From JAENVT01 sp039931555 (GTDB lineage: Bacteria > Actinomycetota > Acidimicrobiia > Acidimicrobiales > Ilumatobacteraceae), in the NCBI GenBank assembly GCA_039931555.1, contig JBDTRP010000123.1:31252-95251 (forward strand): DNA of 64,000 bases, written 5' to 3'. Under the pieces are notes generated by a model, which worked only from the letters and a program-made list of their open reading frames with translations, ran no database searches and had not been told where the DNA came from. A program made the translations under genes and the position numbers. The stretch's first letter is position 1, and every line of letters begins with the position of its first letter. Below are positions 32,753 to 41,156 of the stretch, piece by piece.

Positions 32753-34150
32753 TCAGGACGGGATGAACCAGCTGTCGCCGTCGAGGATCCGATCGGCCTG
32801 GGCCGGCCCCCACTCGCCGCGGAAATAGGGGTGCACAGCGCCGGGTGTATCGAGGGCAGGCTGTACGACGCGCCAGGTCTGCTCGACCACATCTTCGCGG
32901 GCAAAGCGGCGGGGCAACCCGGCGATGGCGTCGTCGAGCAATCGTTCGTAGGCCTCGCGGCGCTCGCCGAGCGCCGCGGCGAAGTCGACGGCGACGTCGA
33001 CGTTCTGGCTGTCGAGGTTCGGCCCGGGTGTCTTGGCTTGCAAGGTGAACGTGACGCCGTCGTGCGAGCCGAGACGGAAGCGAACCAGGTTGCGCTCGGG
33101 CGTCGGCCCACCGGCCTCGTCGAACAACATGCTCGGTGGCTCACGAAACTCGACGACGACCTCCGTGGCCGACGACTTCAGGCCTTTGCCGCATCGGACG
33201 AACCATGGCACCCCGGCCCATCGCCACGAGTCGATCTCCAGGCGAGCAGCGGCGAAGGTCTCGACCGTCGAGTCTGCGGCGACCCCCGGCTCGTCGCGGT
33301 ACCCGACGTACTGACCGCGCACCAGCATCTTCGGGTCGATCGGGCGCATGGCTGCGAACACCTTGGCCTTCTCGTCCTGCAGATAGCTCGAATCGGGCCC
33401 GACGGGGGGCTCCATCGCCGCCAACGCAGCGACCTGCAGCAAGTGGTTCTGCATCACATCGCGCACGGCGCCCACCCCGTCGTAGAAGCTTCCCCGACCC
33501 TCGACACCGATGGTCTCGCTCATCGTGATCTGCACGCTGCGCACGTAGTTGCGGTTCCATACCGGCTCGAGCAAGGTGTTGGAGAACCGGAACACCAGCA
33601 GGTCCTCGACGCTCTCCTTGCCGAGGTAGTGATCGATGCGGAAGATGCGTTCCTCGGGGAAGACCGAATGCAGCGTGACGTTGAGCTCGACAGCGCTGGC
33701 GAGGTCGCGGCCGAACGGCTTCTCCACGACGATGCGACCACGCTCGTTGAGGCCGACCGACGCCAACGATTGGGCAACCGTGGGAAACATCGTCGGCGGG
33801 ATCGCCATGTAGAAAACGGCGACCTCGCTCTTGTGCTTGTCGAGCGTGTGCTTCAGCGAGGCCCACGTCTTGGGATCGCCGTAATCGCCTTGGATCAGGT
33901 CGAGGCGGGCCATCAGCGAGTCGATCACCGAAGCCTTCGCATCGGGGATCGCGGCAATGATCGAGTCGTGAGCGTGCTCACAGAACGCCTTGTCGGTCCA
34001 GTCGCTGCGGGCAACGCCGATCACTGGCACCTTGAGGCTGCCGTGACGCTCGAGGTGGTACAGCGCCGGGAAGAGCTTGCGCTTGGCGAGGTCGCCGGTG
34101 GCGCCGAACAACACGAGTGCATCGGCGGTGGGTTGCGTCGCAACGCTCAT
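32753..34150 (-). CDS. zwf: Glucose-6-phosphate 1-dehydrogenase
   Basis: 465 residues. The first oxidative pentose-phosphate enzyme, making 6-phosphogluconolactone and NAD(P)H. The nucleotide-binding LVLFGATGDLAKRKLFPALY, VVEKPFGRDL and the active-site RIDHYLGKESVEDLLVFRF are intact, as is the C-terminal YERLLDDAIAG. ATG 34150 begins at the typical N-terminus, two bases after the gnd stop; the open frame extending to 34885 is antisense of gnd. It probably forms an operon gnd-zwf. The lactonase gene is not adjacent. Confidence 0.95.
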   Translation of the reverse strand: MSVATQPTADALVLFGATGDLAKRKLFPALYHLERHGSLKVPVIGVARSDWTDKAFCEHAHDSIIAAIPDAKASVIDSLMARLDLIQGDYGDPKTWASLKHTLDKHKSEVAVFYMAIPPTMFPTVAQSLASVGLNERGRIVVEKPFGRDLASAVELNVTLHSVFPEERIFRIDHYLGKESVEDLLVFRFSNTLLEPVWNRNYVRSVQITMSETIGVEGRGSFYDGVGAVRDVMQNHLLQVAALAAMEPPVGPDSSYLQDEKAKVFAAMRPIDPKMLVRGQYVGYRDEPGVAADSTVETFAAARLEIDSWRWAGVPWFVRCGKGLKSSATEVVVEFREPPSMLFDEAGGPTPERNLVRFRLGSHDGVTFTLQAKTPGPNLDSQNVDVAVDFAAALGERREAYERLLDDAIAGLPRRFAREDVVEQTWRVVQPALDTPGAVHPYFRGEWGPAQADRILDGDSWFIPS

Positions 34151-34152
34151 CG

Positions 34153-35169
34153 TCAGTGGCCCGTTCCTTCCACGTGGCCGCCGAACTGGGCGCGCAGGGC
34201 CGACAGGATCTTGTTGCCCGTGTCGGCCCGACCGCGGGAGCTGAACCGTTCGTAGAGCGCGGCACTGAGGACCGGGACCGGAACCCCTTCGTCGATTGCG
34301 GCATTGACCGTCCATCGTCCTTCGCCGCTGTCGCTGACCCGACCCTCGAAACCGTGCAACGTCGGATCGGCGGCGAAGGCTGCGGAGGTCAGGTCGAGCA
34401 GCCAGCTGGCCACGACGCTGCCTCGCCGCCACAACTCGCTGATCGCGCCGAGGTCGAAGTCGTACTGGTAGTACTGCGGATGGGTCAGTGGTGCCGTCTC
34501 GGCGTCCTTCGGACGATCGCCGGCGCCGATGTTGGCCTCCGACAAGATGTTCAGGCCTTCGGCGTACGCGGCCATCAAGCCGTACTCGATGCCGTTGTGC
34601 ACCATCTTGACGAAATGCCCGGCGCCATTCGGGCCGCAGTGCAGCCAACCCTTCTCGGCACCTGCCGGTTCGCCGGTGTAGCCGGGCGTGCGGGTGATGT
34701 CGCCGGCGCCGGGGGCGAGGTCGTCGAAGATCGGCGCCATCTGCTCGACCGCCTCGGTCGGCCCACCGATCATCAGGCAGTAGCCGCGATCCAAGCCGAA
34801 CACGCCGCCGCTCGTACCAACGTCGAGGTAGTTGATGCCCTGTTCCCGGAGCGATGCGGCACGATCGACGTCGTCGCGGTACCACGAGTTGCCGCCGTCG
34901 ATCAGGGTGTCGCCCGGCGACAGCAGCGGCGCGAACGTGTCGATCGTGGCGCTCACGTACGCCGCGGGCACCATCAACCAGACATGGCGAGGTGCCGTCA
35001 GCGCATCGACGACTTCCTTCGGAGTGCGTGCGCCGTGCGCCCCGTCGGCCTCAGCGGCCTGCACCGCGGCCGCATCGAGGTCGTAGGCGACGCACTCGTG
35101 GCCGGCGTGCTGCAGCCGGCGGACCATGTTGGCGCCCATGCGCCCGAGACCGACCATTGCGATTTGCAT
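34153..35169 (-). CDS. gnd: 6-Phosphogluconate dehydrogenase, short (GndA/YqeC-like) form
   Basis: 338 residues, the short form of the decarboxylating enzyme that yields ribulose 5-phosphate. The Rossmann motif is MVGLGRMGANMVRRL, LIDGGNSWYRDD and the substrate-binding VGTSGGVFGLDRGYCLMIGG follow, and the catalytic lysine/asparagine pair is in HFVKMVHNGIEYGLM. The short form is often NAD-preferring. ATG 35169 starts the conserved glycine motif. It is the first gene of the gnd-zwf pair and is divergent from the 35216 gene, with 46 bases between starts. Confidence 0.92.
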   Translation of the reverse strand: MQIAMVGLGRMGANMVRRLQHAGHECVAYDLDAAAVQAAEADGAHGARTPKEVVDALTAPRHVWLMVPAAYVSATIDTFAPLLSPGDTLIDGGNSWYRDDVDRAASLREQGINYLDVGTSGGVFGLDRGYCLMIGGPTEAVEQMAPIFDDLAPGAGDITRTPGYTGEPAGAEKGWLHCGPNGAGHFVKMVHNGIEYGLMAAYAEGLNILSEANIGAGDRPKDAETAPLTHPQYYQYDFDLGAISELWRRGSVVASWLLDLTSAAFAADPTLHGFEGRVSDSGEGRWTVNAAIDEGVPVPVLSAALYERFSSRGRADTGNKILSALRAQFGGHVEGTGH

Positions 35170-35215
35170 GTTCGCAAGGTTGCCACGTTTGCGCACGGGA
35201 TACGGTGAGAACTCG

Positions 35216-35863
35216 ATGAACGACCTCGACCGCGACCGTGCTGGAGCGACCAGAGCCCACGCGGCAGTCATCGCCGACCTGCGCGATCTGCGCAGCGATC
35301 AGGTCTCTCAACCGTCTCTGCTGCCGGGGTGGACGGTCGGTCACGTGGCCACTCACATCGCTCGCAACGCTGACGGGCACACTCGGATGCTGGAAGCGGC
35401 AATGCGCGGCCAGATCGAGCAGATGTACCCCGGTGGGCACGACCGACGCAGGGTCGACATCGAGTCCGGCGCTGCACGATCGGCCGACGAACTGCTCGTC
35501 GATGTCGTCGAGAGTGCGGCGCGGCTCGAGGCGACGTGGGCGGCGATGCAACCCGAGGCCTGGGCCGGCCGCGGGGTGACGATCACGGGGGAGATGACCG
35601 CGCGCGAGTTGCTCTTCGCCCGCTGGAGAGAAGTGATCGTGCACCACGCCGACCTCGGGCTCGGCTACTCGTGGTCGGATTGGGACGACGAGTACGTACG
35701 GCTCGACCTCGGCCGACTGTGCATGCTGTGGGCCAGCCGCAAGCCGATGGGCCTCACCGATTTGCCGTCGGAGGCGATTGCGGTGCCACCTCGTCATCGC
35801 GTCGCGTGGTTGCTCGGCCGGGCGGAGATCGACGGTCTGGACCCTGCGGGAATCATGGGTTGA
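35216..35863 (+). CDS. Mycothiol-dependent maleylpyruvate isomerase-family protein
   Basis: 215 residues with the DinB-like four-helix MDMPI domain. Metal-binding histidines are expected in WTVGHVATHIARNADGH and in REVIVHHADLG, both present, and the SLLPGWTVGHVATH pattern is family-defining. Family members use mycothiol as cofactor for isomerisation or detoxification; the exact substrate is not predictable. ATG 35216 is the first start with the family N-terminus. The stop overlaps the CopC-CopD start (TGATG), suggesting co-expression. Presence of Ino1 at 3.7 kb is consistent with mycothiol synthesis in this organism. Confidence 0.82.
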   Translation: MNDLDRDRAGATRAHAAVIADLRDLRSDQVSQPSLLPGWTVGHVATHIARNADGHTRMLEAAMRGQIEQMYPGGHDRRRVDIESGAARSADELLVDVVESAARLEATWAAMQPEAWAGRGVTITGEMTARELLFARWREVIVHHADLGLGYSWSDWDDEYVRLDLGRLCMLWASRKPMGLTDLPSEAIAVPPRHRVAWLLGRAEIDGLDPAGIMG

Positions 35864-37467
35864 TGCGCTGGAGACGAGTGGTGATCGGCACGGTGGTGGC
35901 GCTCGGCGTGCTCGCACCGGCAGCACAAGCGTTCGCCCACGCCGGGCTCGAGGCGAGCGTGCCGTCGGCGAACGCTGTGCTGGAAGCCGGTCCACCAAAC
36001 ATCGAACTCGACTTCAACGAGGCCATCGATGCCGAGCGCTCCAACATCCAGTTGTACGACCAGACGGCGACCCTGATCCCGACCGGTGCCCCGCAGAGCG
36101 CCACCGACGACACGGCCGTCCAAGCGTCCGTCCCCACGATCCGCGACGGTGTGTACGTGGTGGTCTGGCGCGTGCCCTCCGCCGATGGACACGTCGTCGA
36201 TGGCTCGTTCAGCTTTCAAGTCGGTGCACAGTCGACCGGCGTCGATGTCGGCGAGTTGATCGACAAGGTCAGTGGGAACGCGACGGCGACATCGACCGTC
36301 GGGCGACTCGACACCGCTGCCCGTTTGCTGGCGTTGATCGGCCTCATCGTGGCCGTGGGCGGCGGCGTGCTGGCCATGCAATCGGCCGACTCGACGTCGA
36401 ACCGGATGCTGCTGTGGCTGGCCTGGATCTTCATGCTGGTCGGGTCGCTCGGTTCGTTCGGGCTGTACGGCGCCAAGGTGGTCGCCGGCTCGCCGTCCGA
36501 TGCGTTCAAACCATCGGTCTGGGGCAAGGTGGTCGGCTCCCACACGGCGTCGGTCCTGCTCGTACGGGTCGTGATGATCATTGCCGTCGGCGTGTTGCTG
36601 CTGACCTTCGCCCGACGTGTCAGCGACATCTGGCGCGGCGCGGCACTGGCCCTCACCGTCGGGTTGGTGATGACGTATTCGAGCATCGGTCACGCATACG
36701 CACAGGACCCCTCACTGCTGTGGGTCGGGATCGACGCGCTGCATCTCGTGGCGATCTCGCTGTGGATCGGCGGGCTGTTGATGTTCGCGTTCGGCACCAG
36801 TGCGTGGTTGACCGACCCCGACTCGGAGCGCATCGTCCGCCGGTTCAGCCTGACCACAATGGTTGCGGTTCCCGTGATCGTCGCGACAGGCGTGGCCCAG
36901 ACGCTGAAGCTCGCTGGCAGTCTCGACGACGTGACCAGCACGTCGTGGGGTCGCACGTTGTTGGTCAAGGTCGCCGTCGTCACGGTGCTGATCGCAATCG
37001 GTGGCGTGTCGCAGTGGCTGTTGCATCACGACGGACCATCGGCCATCAGACGCAACGTGCTGGTCGAGGCGCTGATCGGTATCGGTGTGGTCGGGCTTGC
37101 CGCCGCGCTGGTCGCGTTGCCGCCGCAGAACGTCGCTGCGTCGAAGGTCTTCACGACCACGCTCACGTCGGGCGGCGTGATCGCCGACGTCACCGTCACC
37201 CCCGGCCGGGTCGGCGAGAACGAGGTCCATCTGGTGATCACACCGTCGGGAGGCGGTATCACCCCCGTTGTCTCCACCACCGTCGAAGCCGAGTTGCAGG
37301 CGGCGGGCACGGGTCTGGTCCCGGCGATTCTCGAGTCCATCGGACCGAACCACTACACGGGCACGATCGTGTTGACACGGGCCGGCGACTGGAACCTGCA
37401 GATCACCGTCGAGCCCACACAGGGGCAGTCGGTGGTGTTGAGCGCGCCGATGCTGATCCCGGGGTAA
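35863..37467 (+). CDS. CopC-CopD fusion protein (copper resistance/uptake)
   Basis: 534 residues. The signal peptide ends at AFA, leaving HAGLEASVPSAN as the mature N-terminus, where the first histidine is the Cu(II) ligand of CopC proteins. The CopC beta domain (about 26-125) includes SADGHVVDGSFSFQV. After a linker, about eight membrane helices form the CopD part (about 150-430) with YSSIGHAYAQ and DALHLVAISLWIGGLLMF. A further C-terminal extracellular beta domain (about 435-534) follows, as in YcnJ-type proteins. It probably moves or binds copper at the membrane. ATG overlaps the previous stop. Confidence 0.88.
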   Translation: MRWRRVVIGTVVALGVLAPAAQAFAHAGLEASVPSANAVLEAGPPNIELDFNEAIDAERSNIQLYDQTATLIPTGAPQSATDDTAVQASVPTIRDGVYVVVWRVPSADGHVVDGSFSFQVGAQSTGVDVGELIDKVSGNATATSTVGRLDTAARLLALIGLIVAVGGGVLAMQSADSTSNRMLLWLAWIFMLVGSLGSFGLYGAKVVAGSPSDAFKPSVWGKVVGSHTASVLLVRVVMIIAVGVLLLTFARRVSDIWRGAALALTVGLVMTYSSIGHAYAQDPSLLWVGIDALHLVAISLWIGGLLMFAFGTSAWLTDPDSERIVRRFSLTTMVAVPVIVATGVAQTLKLAGSLDDVTSTSWGRTLLVKVAVVTVLIAIGGVSQWLLHHDGPSAIRRNVLVEALIGIGVVGLAAALVALPPQNVAASKVFTTTLTSGGVIADVTVTPGRVGENEVHLVITPSGGGITPVVSTTVEAELQAAGTGLVPAILESIGPNHYTGTIVLTRAGDWNLQITVEPTQGQSVVLSAPMLIPG

Positions 37468-37473
37468 CCCCGG
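37459..37473. terminator. Palindrome at convergent gene ends
   Basis: CCGGGGTAACCCCGG is a near-perfect 15-base palindrome containing the TAA of the CopC-CopD gene and touching the stop of the convergent gene. It may act as a short bidirectional terminator; the small loop makes this uncertain. Confidence 0.35.
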
Positions 37474-38082
37474 TCACAGCTCGGTGGCGGTGGCCTCGAT
37501 GATCTCGCGGAAGCCTGGCGGCACCGGCGTCGCGGTGTGCTCGAGGTTGGCAGCGACTCGCTTGCCGAGGTTGTTCTGATCGGTGATGGCGCGCACCACG
37601 ATCGGGCCGAGGCGCCCGCCGACGGGAATCCGCCCGGCGGCCACCGCGGCGATCAGGGCACTCGACACCTGCGCGGCCACGGGTTGCACCTTCGCCCAGT
37701 CGACATGGTCGGCGAGCGACCGCATCGTGCGAGCGACGTCGTTCGTGCGCTCGGCGGTCGCTGCGCGGACCTGGGTCCAGTCGACACCGCGTAGGGCCTC
37801 GGACAACTCGTCGGCGTCGCTGTCGAGCGATGTGTCGTCACGTTGCTCGACGGTCGCGGCCAGTTCGTGCTTCGGCGCGGAACGGAACAAGTGCTTCACG
37901 GCCTCGAGCTGTTCACGCGGCGTCGGCCAGACCGGTACGGCAGGCGAGTCGTCGCCGGCCAGCCCGGCGGCGTGCTGCTGCTTCAACGACGCAGCCACCT
38001 CTTTGGCCTTGGCGGCCCACTTCGTCGTCGTCGCGGCGCGGGCCAGGCGACTCACGGGTTTCTCGCCTTCGGCTGCGGCCAT
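37474..38082 (-). CDS. Hypothetical protein, helical
   Basis: 202 residues, no signal peptide. The N-terminal half is basic and helical (SRLARAATTTKWAAKAKEVAASLKQQH), followed by PVWPTPREQLEAVKHLFRSAP. A repeated pattern appears in VDWTQVRAATAERTNDVARTM and VDWAKVQPVAAQVSSAL, which look like two copies of one helical element. No family was recognised. ATG 38082 is preferred to GTG 38088. It follows the patatin gene after 30 bases on the same strand and could be the last member of that operon. Confidence 0.55.
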   Translation of the reverse strand: MAAAEGEKPVSRLARAATTTKWAAKAKEVAASLKQQHAAGLAGDDSPAVPVWPTPREQLEAVKHLFRSAPKHELAATVEQRDDTSLDSDADELSEALRGVDWTQVRAATAERTNDVARTMRSLADHVDWAKVQPVAAQVSSALIAAVAAGRIPVGGRLGPIVVRAITDQNNLGKRVAANLEHTATPVPPGFREIIEATATEL

Positions 38083-38112
38083 GCACACAGAGTACCGCTG
38101 CGCGCTTGCGGG

Positions 38113-38937
38113 CTACTCGGAGTGCAACCAGGTCTCGGTGAACCGTCGGGCGTCCTCGATGGTGGCAACGGCCGAGCCCACGGCGAACGTGGTGACCGAC
38201 GACGGTTGCGTCGGGATCTCGATCACCCGCAGGCCATCAGGTGGGCGGGCGACGATCGTGCGTCCGTGCGCCTCGACTCCCCACGTCGACGACCGCAACA
38301 CGACGGCGACCGGGTGCTGCGGCACCGGCGAGGGCGCCAATGGCGGCACGGTGATCACCACCACGCTGGCCATCCCCAACTCGGCGGCGACATCCAGCGG
38401 CACATCGGCCACGACGCCGCCGTCGATCAGCGTGTGCCCGTCGAGCTCGACCGGTGGGAACACACCGGGGAAGGCCGAGCTGGCGACGATGGCAACGACC
38501 ACATCGCCGGAATCCAGGATGAACGGCCGCCCGGTTGCCAAATCGGTGGCGATGATCGTCAGCGGGATCGGCGCATGCTGGATGAGGCGAGACCCGAGGT
38601 GCCTGCGGAGGAAGGCGATGCCGTGGCGGTTGTCGAGGAACGACGCCCGTTTGCCGGCAAGCGCCAAGGCCAAGCGACCGGGATGAACCCTCAGCAGATC
38701 GCGCCGCCGCACGCTCGCCCAGATGCGCTCGAGCCGGTGCACCGCCTCGATGTCGCCGGACCACGCGAACAGAGCGGCGTTCATGGCCCCTGCAGATACA
38801 CCGATCAATCGGTCGGGCTGCAGGCCGGCAGCAGTCAACGCCTCGAGCACACCGACCTGGTACGCCGCCAGCGCGCCGCCTCCGGGGAGCACGTAGGCGA
38901 GCGGTCGAGGAAGCGATCGAAGTGTGTCGATCTGCAT
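38113..38937 (-). CDS. Patatin-like phospholipase
   Basis: 274 residues. The oxyanion loop PGGGALAAYQVG (about 18-29), the nucleophile motif GVSAGAMNAA (serine near residue 48) and the DGG of LIDGGVVADVP give a complete Ser-Asp dyad, so acyl hydrolase activity is expected. RPFILDSGDVVVAIVASSAFPGVFPPV is typical of the bacterial family. Its ATG directly follows the stop of the lipoprotein gene with no gap, placing it in a unit with the WXG100-like protein, a 308-residue protein and a lipoprotein. Substrate and role (own membrane or foreign) unknown. Confidence 0.85.
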   Translation of the reverse strand: MQIDTLRSLPRPLAYVLPGGGALAAYQVGVLEALTAAGLQPDRLIGVSAGAMNAALFAWSGDIEAVHRLERIWASVRRRDLLRVHPGRLALALAGKRASFLDNRHGIAFLRRHLGSRLIQHAPIPLTIIATDLATGRPFILDSGDVVVAIVASSAFPGVFPPVELDGHTLIDGGVVADVPLDVAAELGMASVVVITVPPLAPSPVPQHPVAVVLRSSTWGVEAHGRTIVARPPDGLRVIEIPTQPSSVTTFAVGSAVATIEDARRFTETWLHSE

Positions 38938-39432
38938 CTAGGCATTGTTGCTCAAACCTGTACAGGTCATGAGTAGGTGGTGGCCCACGTCACACCACAT
39001 GATGCTGGTGTCGGATTGGACCGTGAACCTCACGTCTTCCAACGACATCCCGGCGCTCATCTGCGCAGCCACGAAATGCCTCGACCGGGAAAGCACGCGG
39101 ATGCCGTCGACGAATGCGACTGCGTCACCGCCGTTGACGCCGACGATCAGGAGACGCGTCGCCGACTCGGCGTACGCCATCACCGGCGGTGATTCATGGT
39201 CAAAGCATCGCTTCCTCACGACCGCACCGATCTTCAAGACAGAGCATTGCGGTGCAGCACCATCGGTCACTTGCACCTTGGCGATGGCTGGGTAGGTGTA
39301 GATCCCGTCGTCGATCGCGACGATCGTCGCTGGTGTAGTGGGCAGGTCCACTCCCAGCGAGGGGTTGCTACAACTCGCCCCCACCAGCAAGGCCAGACTC
39401 AGCAGGGCTACGGTTCGCAAACTTCGCTTCAT
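38938..39432 (-). CDS. Putative lipoprotein in WXG100/patatin operon
   Basis: 164 residues. Basic MKRSLRT, a hydrophobic segment and a GASC lipobox (cysteine near residue 21) mark a lipoprotein. The mature part contains four further cysteines (QCSVLK, KRCFDH, MWCDV, MTCTG), enough for two disulfides, and predicted beta structure. No family is recognised. The ATG overlaps the stop of the 308-residue gene (ATGA) and the stop touches the patatin start, so it is the middle of a tightly coupled operon. Confidence 0.65.
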   Translation of the reverse strand: MKRSLRTVALLSLALLVGASCSNPSLGVDLPTTPATIVAIDDGIYTYPAIAKVQVTDGAAPQCSVLKIGAVVRKRCFDHESPPVMAYAESATRLLIVGVNGGDAVAFVDGIRVLSRSRHFVAAQMSAGMSLEDVRFTVQSDTSIMWCDVGHHLLMTCTGLSNNA

Positions 39433-40355
39433 GGGTCCCACGTTCCTTCTCCGTCGACGGGTGTTGCTGGGGCCTTCGAGAATGTCCACTCGGTCTGATT
39501 CACGAATCGCGGCTCGTCAGTGATCGGTTGGAAGTCGGGCGGCGTGTCCGGATAGAACGCCCCCGAGTAGCTGTCGGTGCTCTCGGAAGCGAGCGCGACG
39601 CTCGCGGTCGGGTCCTGCTCGCCGGGTCCGATGCCCACCGTCACCTCGCCAGTCGTCGAGCGGCTGTTGACGAGCATGTACCCCGAGGTGACCGCCTCCG
39701 TGGTGAGTTCCGGCAGCGTGTCGGGGCCTTGCTCGCGGGGGTATGCGTTCAGCACACGCACGATCTGCATCACGCGCACATCGGTGAGGTAGTAGAGCGT
39801 CAGTCTGTCGTTCTCCCGCCACCCGACGGGCAAGCCGTCGGAGAGGAAGTCGATGAACTTCGCAGCGTCGGATGTGAGATCCACCTGACCGATCTCGCGC
39901 TGTGTGCCCGGGGCGAAGGCGAGGGATGTGTACCTCGCGCCGGCACGACCGTTCGCGTCGAGTGGCGCGGCCATCGGTCGCAGCGATCCCGAGCGAATGT
40001 CGGCAAGCACTTCGTCGAAGCTCTTGGTATGGGGCGCCGGTGGGCCGTAGACGGGCGTGGAGTCGGTCGCGGTCTCCCAGCCTGGGTGGAGTGCGGTGGC
40101 AGCGATCGAGGCCTGGGCGATGTCGACGACCCCTGCCGCAGACCGAGTGCACCGTGTCATCGCCGTGGAAGCGAGCACGTCGTGAACCCGCGGCAGCCAG
40201 ATCTCGCCGAGGGTCCGGCATGCGCCGGCGAGCACTCTCAACGTGTCCGCGGCTTCGGGCTCGCTGCTGCGGATTCCGCAGAGTTCGTCGAGCGCCGTGC
40301 CGAGGGCCATGCGCAGCGAGTCGACGCGAGTGCGGTCGAAGGCCAACAGGACCAC
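39429..40355 (-). CDS. Uncharacterised protein following a WXG100-like gene
   Basis: 308 residues with GTG at 40355 overlapping the TAG of the WXG100-like gene. The N-terminal about 100 residues are predicted helical (RTRVDSLRMALGTALDELCG, AADTLRVLAGACRTLGEIW). The C-terminal about 200 residues look beta-rich (REIGQVDLTSDAAKFIDFLS, RLTLYYLTDVRVMQIVRVLN, SGYMLVNSRSTTGEVTVGIG). No signal peptide and no recognised family. A helical export-like N-terminus with a C-terminal cargo-like domain, behind a WXG100 protein, would fit a type VII-secreted effector or its partner, but this is inference. A later ATG (MALGTAL) is an alternative start. Confidence 0.55.
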   Translation of the reverse strand: MVLLAFDRTRVDSLRMALGTALDELCGIRSSEPEAADTLRVLAGACRTLGEIWLPRVHDVLASTAMTRCTRSAAGVVDIAQASIAATALHPGWETATDSTPVYGPPAPHTKSFDEVLADIRSGSLRPMAAPLDANGRAGARYTSLAFAPGTQREIGQVDLTSDAAKFIDFLSDGLPVGWRENDRLTLYYLTDVRVMQIVRVLNAYPREQGPDTLPELTTEAVTSGYMLVNSRSTTGEVTVGIGPGEQDPTASVALASESTDSYSGAFYPDTPPDFQPITDEPRFVNQTEWTFSKAPATPVDGEGTWDP

Positions 40356-40633
40356 TACGAGGCCAGCCCGAAGCCTGGTGGCTGCAGGGCGATCGCGTCT
40401 GCTTGACGGTCGATGCGGTGAGCGGTGTCGGTCAACGACTGCTGAGTCGTCTGCAGCTGCCGGCGCAGGAACACGAGCGACTCGTAACACGCGAGCTGGG
40501 TCGGCCCCACCCACGTGTCGGTGCTGGCAAGGCGGTAGACCGTGAGTGCCCGGCTGGCGCCGATCGCGCTGGCGACCGAGCGCAGGCGCCGGGCTGATGC
40601 TCGCATCTGTTCGACGTGCGGTGTGGTGGTCAT
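40355..40633 (-). CDS. WXG100-like (ESAT-6 superfamily type) small protein
   Basis: 92 residues, almost wholly helical, with the turn DTWVGPTQ giving W41-x-G43 at the centre between two helices (about 8-35 and 45-85). Size, central WxG and the pattern LACYESLVFLRRQLQTTQQSL fit WXG100 proteins secreted by type VII systems as helical hairpin dimers. No YxxxD/E-type export tail is evident in the short C-terminus (PPGFGLAS). No ESX ATPase or membrane core is encoded in the window. It heads the operon continuing into the 308-residue protein, lipoprotein and patatin. Confidence 0.65.
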   Translation of the reverse strand: MTTTPHVEQMRASARRLRSVASAIGASRALTVYRLASTDTWVGPTQLACYESLVFLRRQLQTTQQSLTDTAHRIDRQADAIALQPPGFGLAS

Positions 40634-40718
40634 GCCCCCAAGAGATGCGCACCCGCACCCCGCAAGCGGAAAATCCCGTCGGTGGTCACGGCGCCCGACC
40701 CGAGCGAGGGGCGGTCGG

Positions 40719-41156
40719 CTAGGGGAGTCGGCGGTGGATCAGGTGATGCGGTTTGGCGGTGTGCTCGTCGATGAAGCCGTCACCGTCGACCACGAAGCCG
40801 TGGTGGACGTAGAAGGCCAGGGCCGTGTCGCGAGCGCGGGCCCACACCAGCGACGTGGTGGAAGCCGCACGCAGACATCCCGCTTCCAGCAGCAGCGCAC
40901 CCACGCCCTGACCCTGGAGATCGGGCGCGGTTGCCATGCCCCGCAACTGCACCGCCGGCTCGCCCTCGTACGGCCGCGGCACCCAGGTCGAGATGGCCAC
41001 GACCTCGTTGCCGTCGACCACACCGAGGTGCACCGTGCCGGGCAGGTCGTCTTCGGCAAAGTTGACAACGGTGCTCGGCGTGTCGCTGCGCAGCACCACG
41101 AGCCGCAGCGGGTGAGTCTGCTCGGCGGTCAATTCGACCACCGCGAAGTCAGACAT
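40719..41156 (-). CDS. GNAT-family N-acetyltransferase
   Basis: 145 residues. The acetyl-CoA-binding motif A is LRGMATAPDLQGQGVGALLLEAG (about 72-94), followed by LVWARARDTALAFYVHHGFVVDG, the typical motif B with the conserved aromatic. The substrate is not predictable. ATG 41156 lies 8 bases inside the end of the oxidoreductase gene, so the two are translationally coupled. Confidence 0.82.
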   Translation of the reverse strand: MSDFAVVELTAEQTHPLRLVVLRSDTPSTVVNFAEDDLPGTVHLGVVDGNEVVAISTWVPRPYEGEPAVQLRGMATAPDLQGQGVGALLLEAGCLRAASTTSLVWARARDTALAFYVHHGFVVDGDGFIDEHTAKPHHLIHRRLP

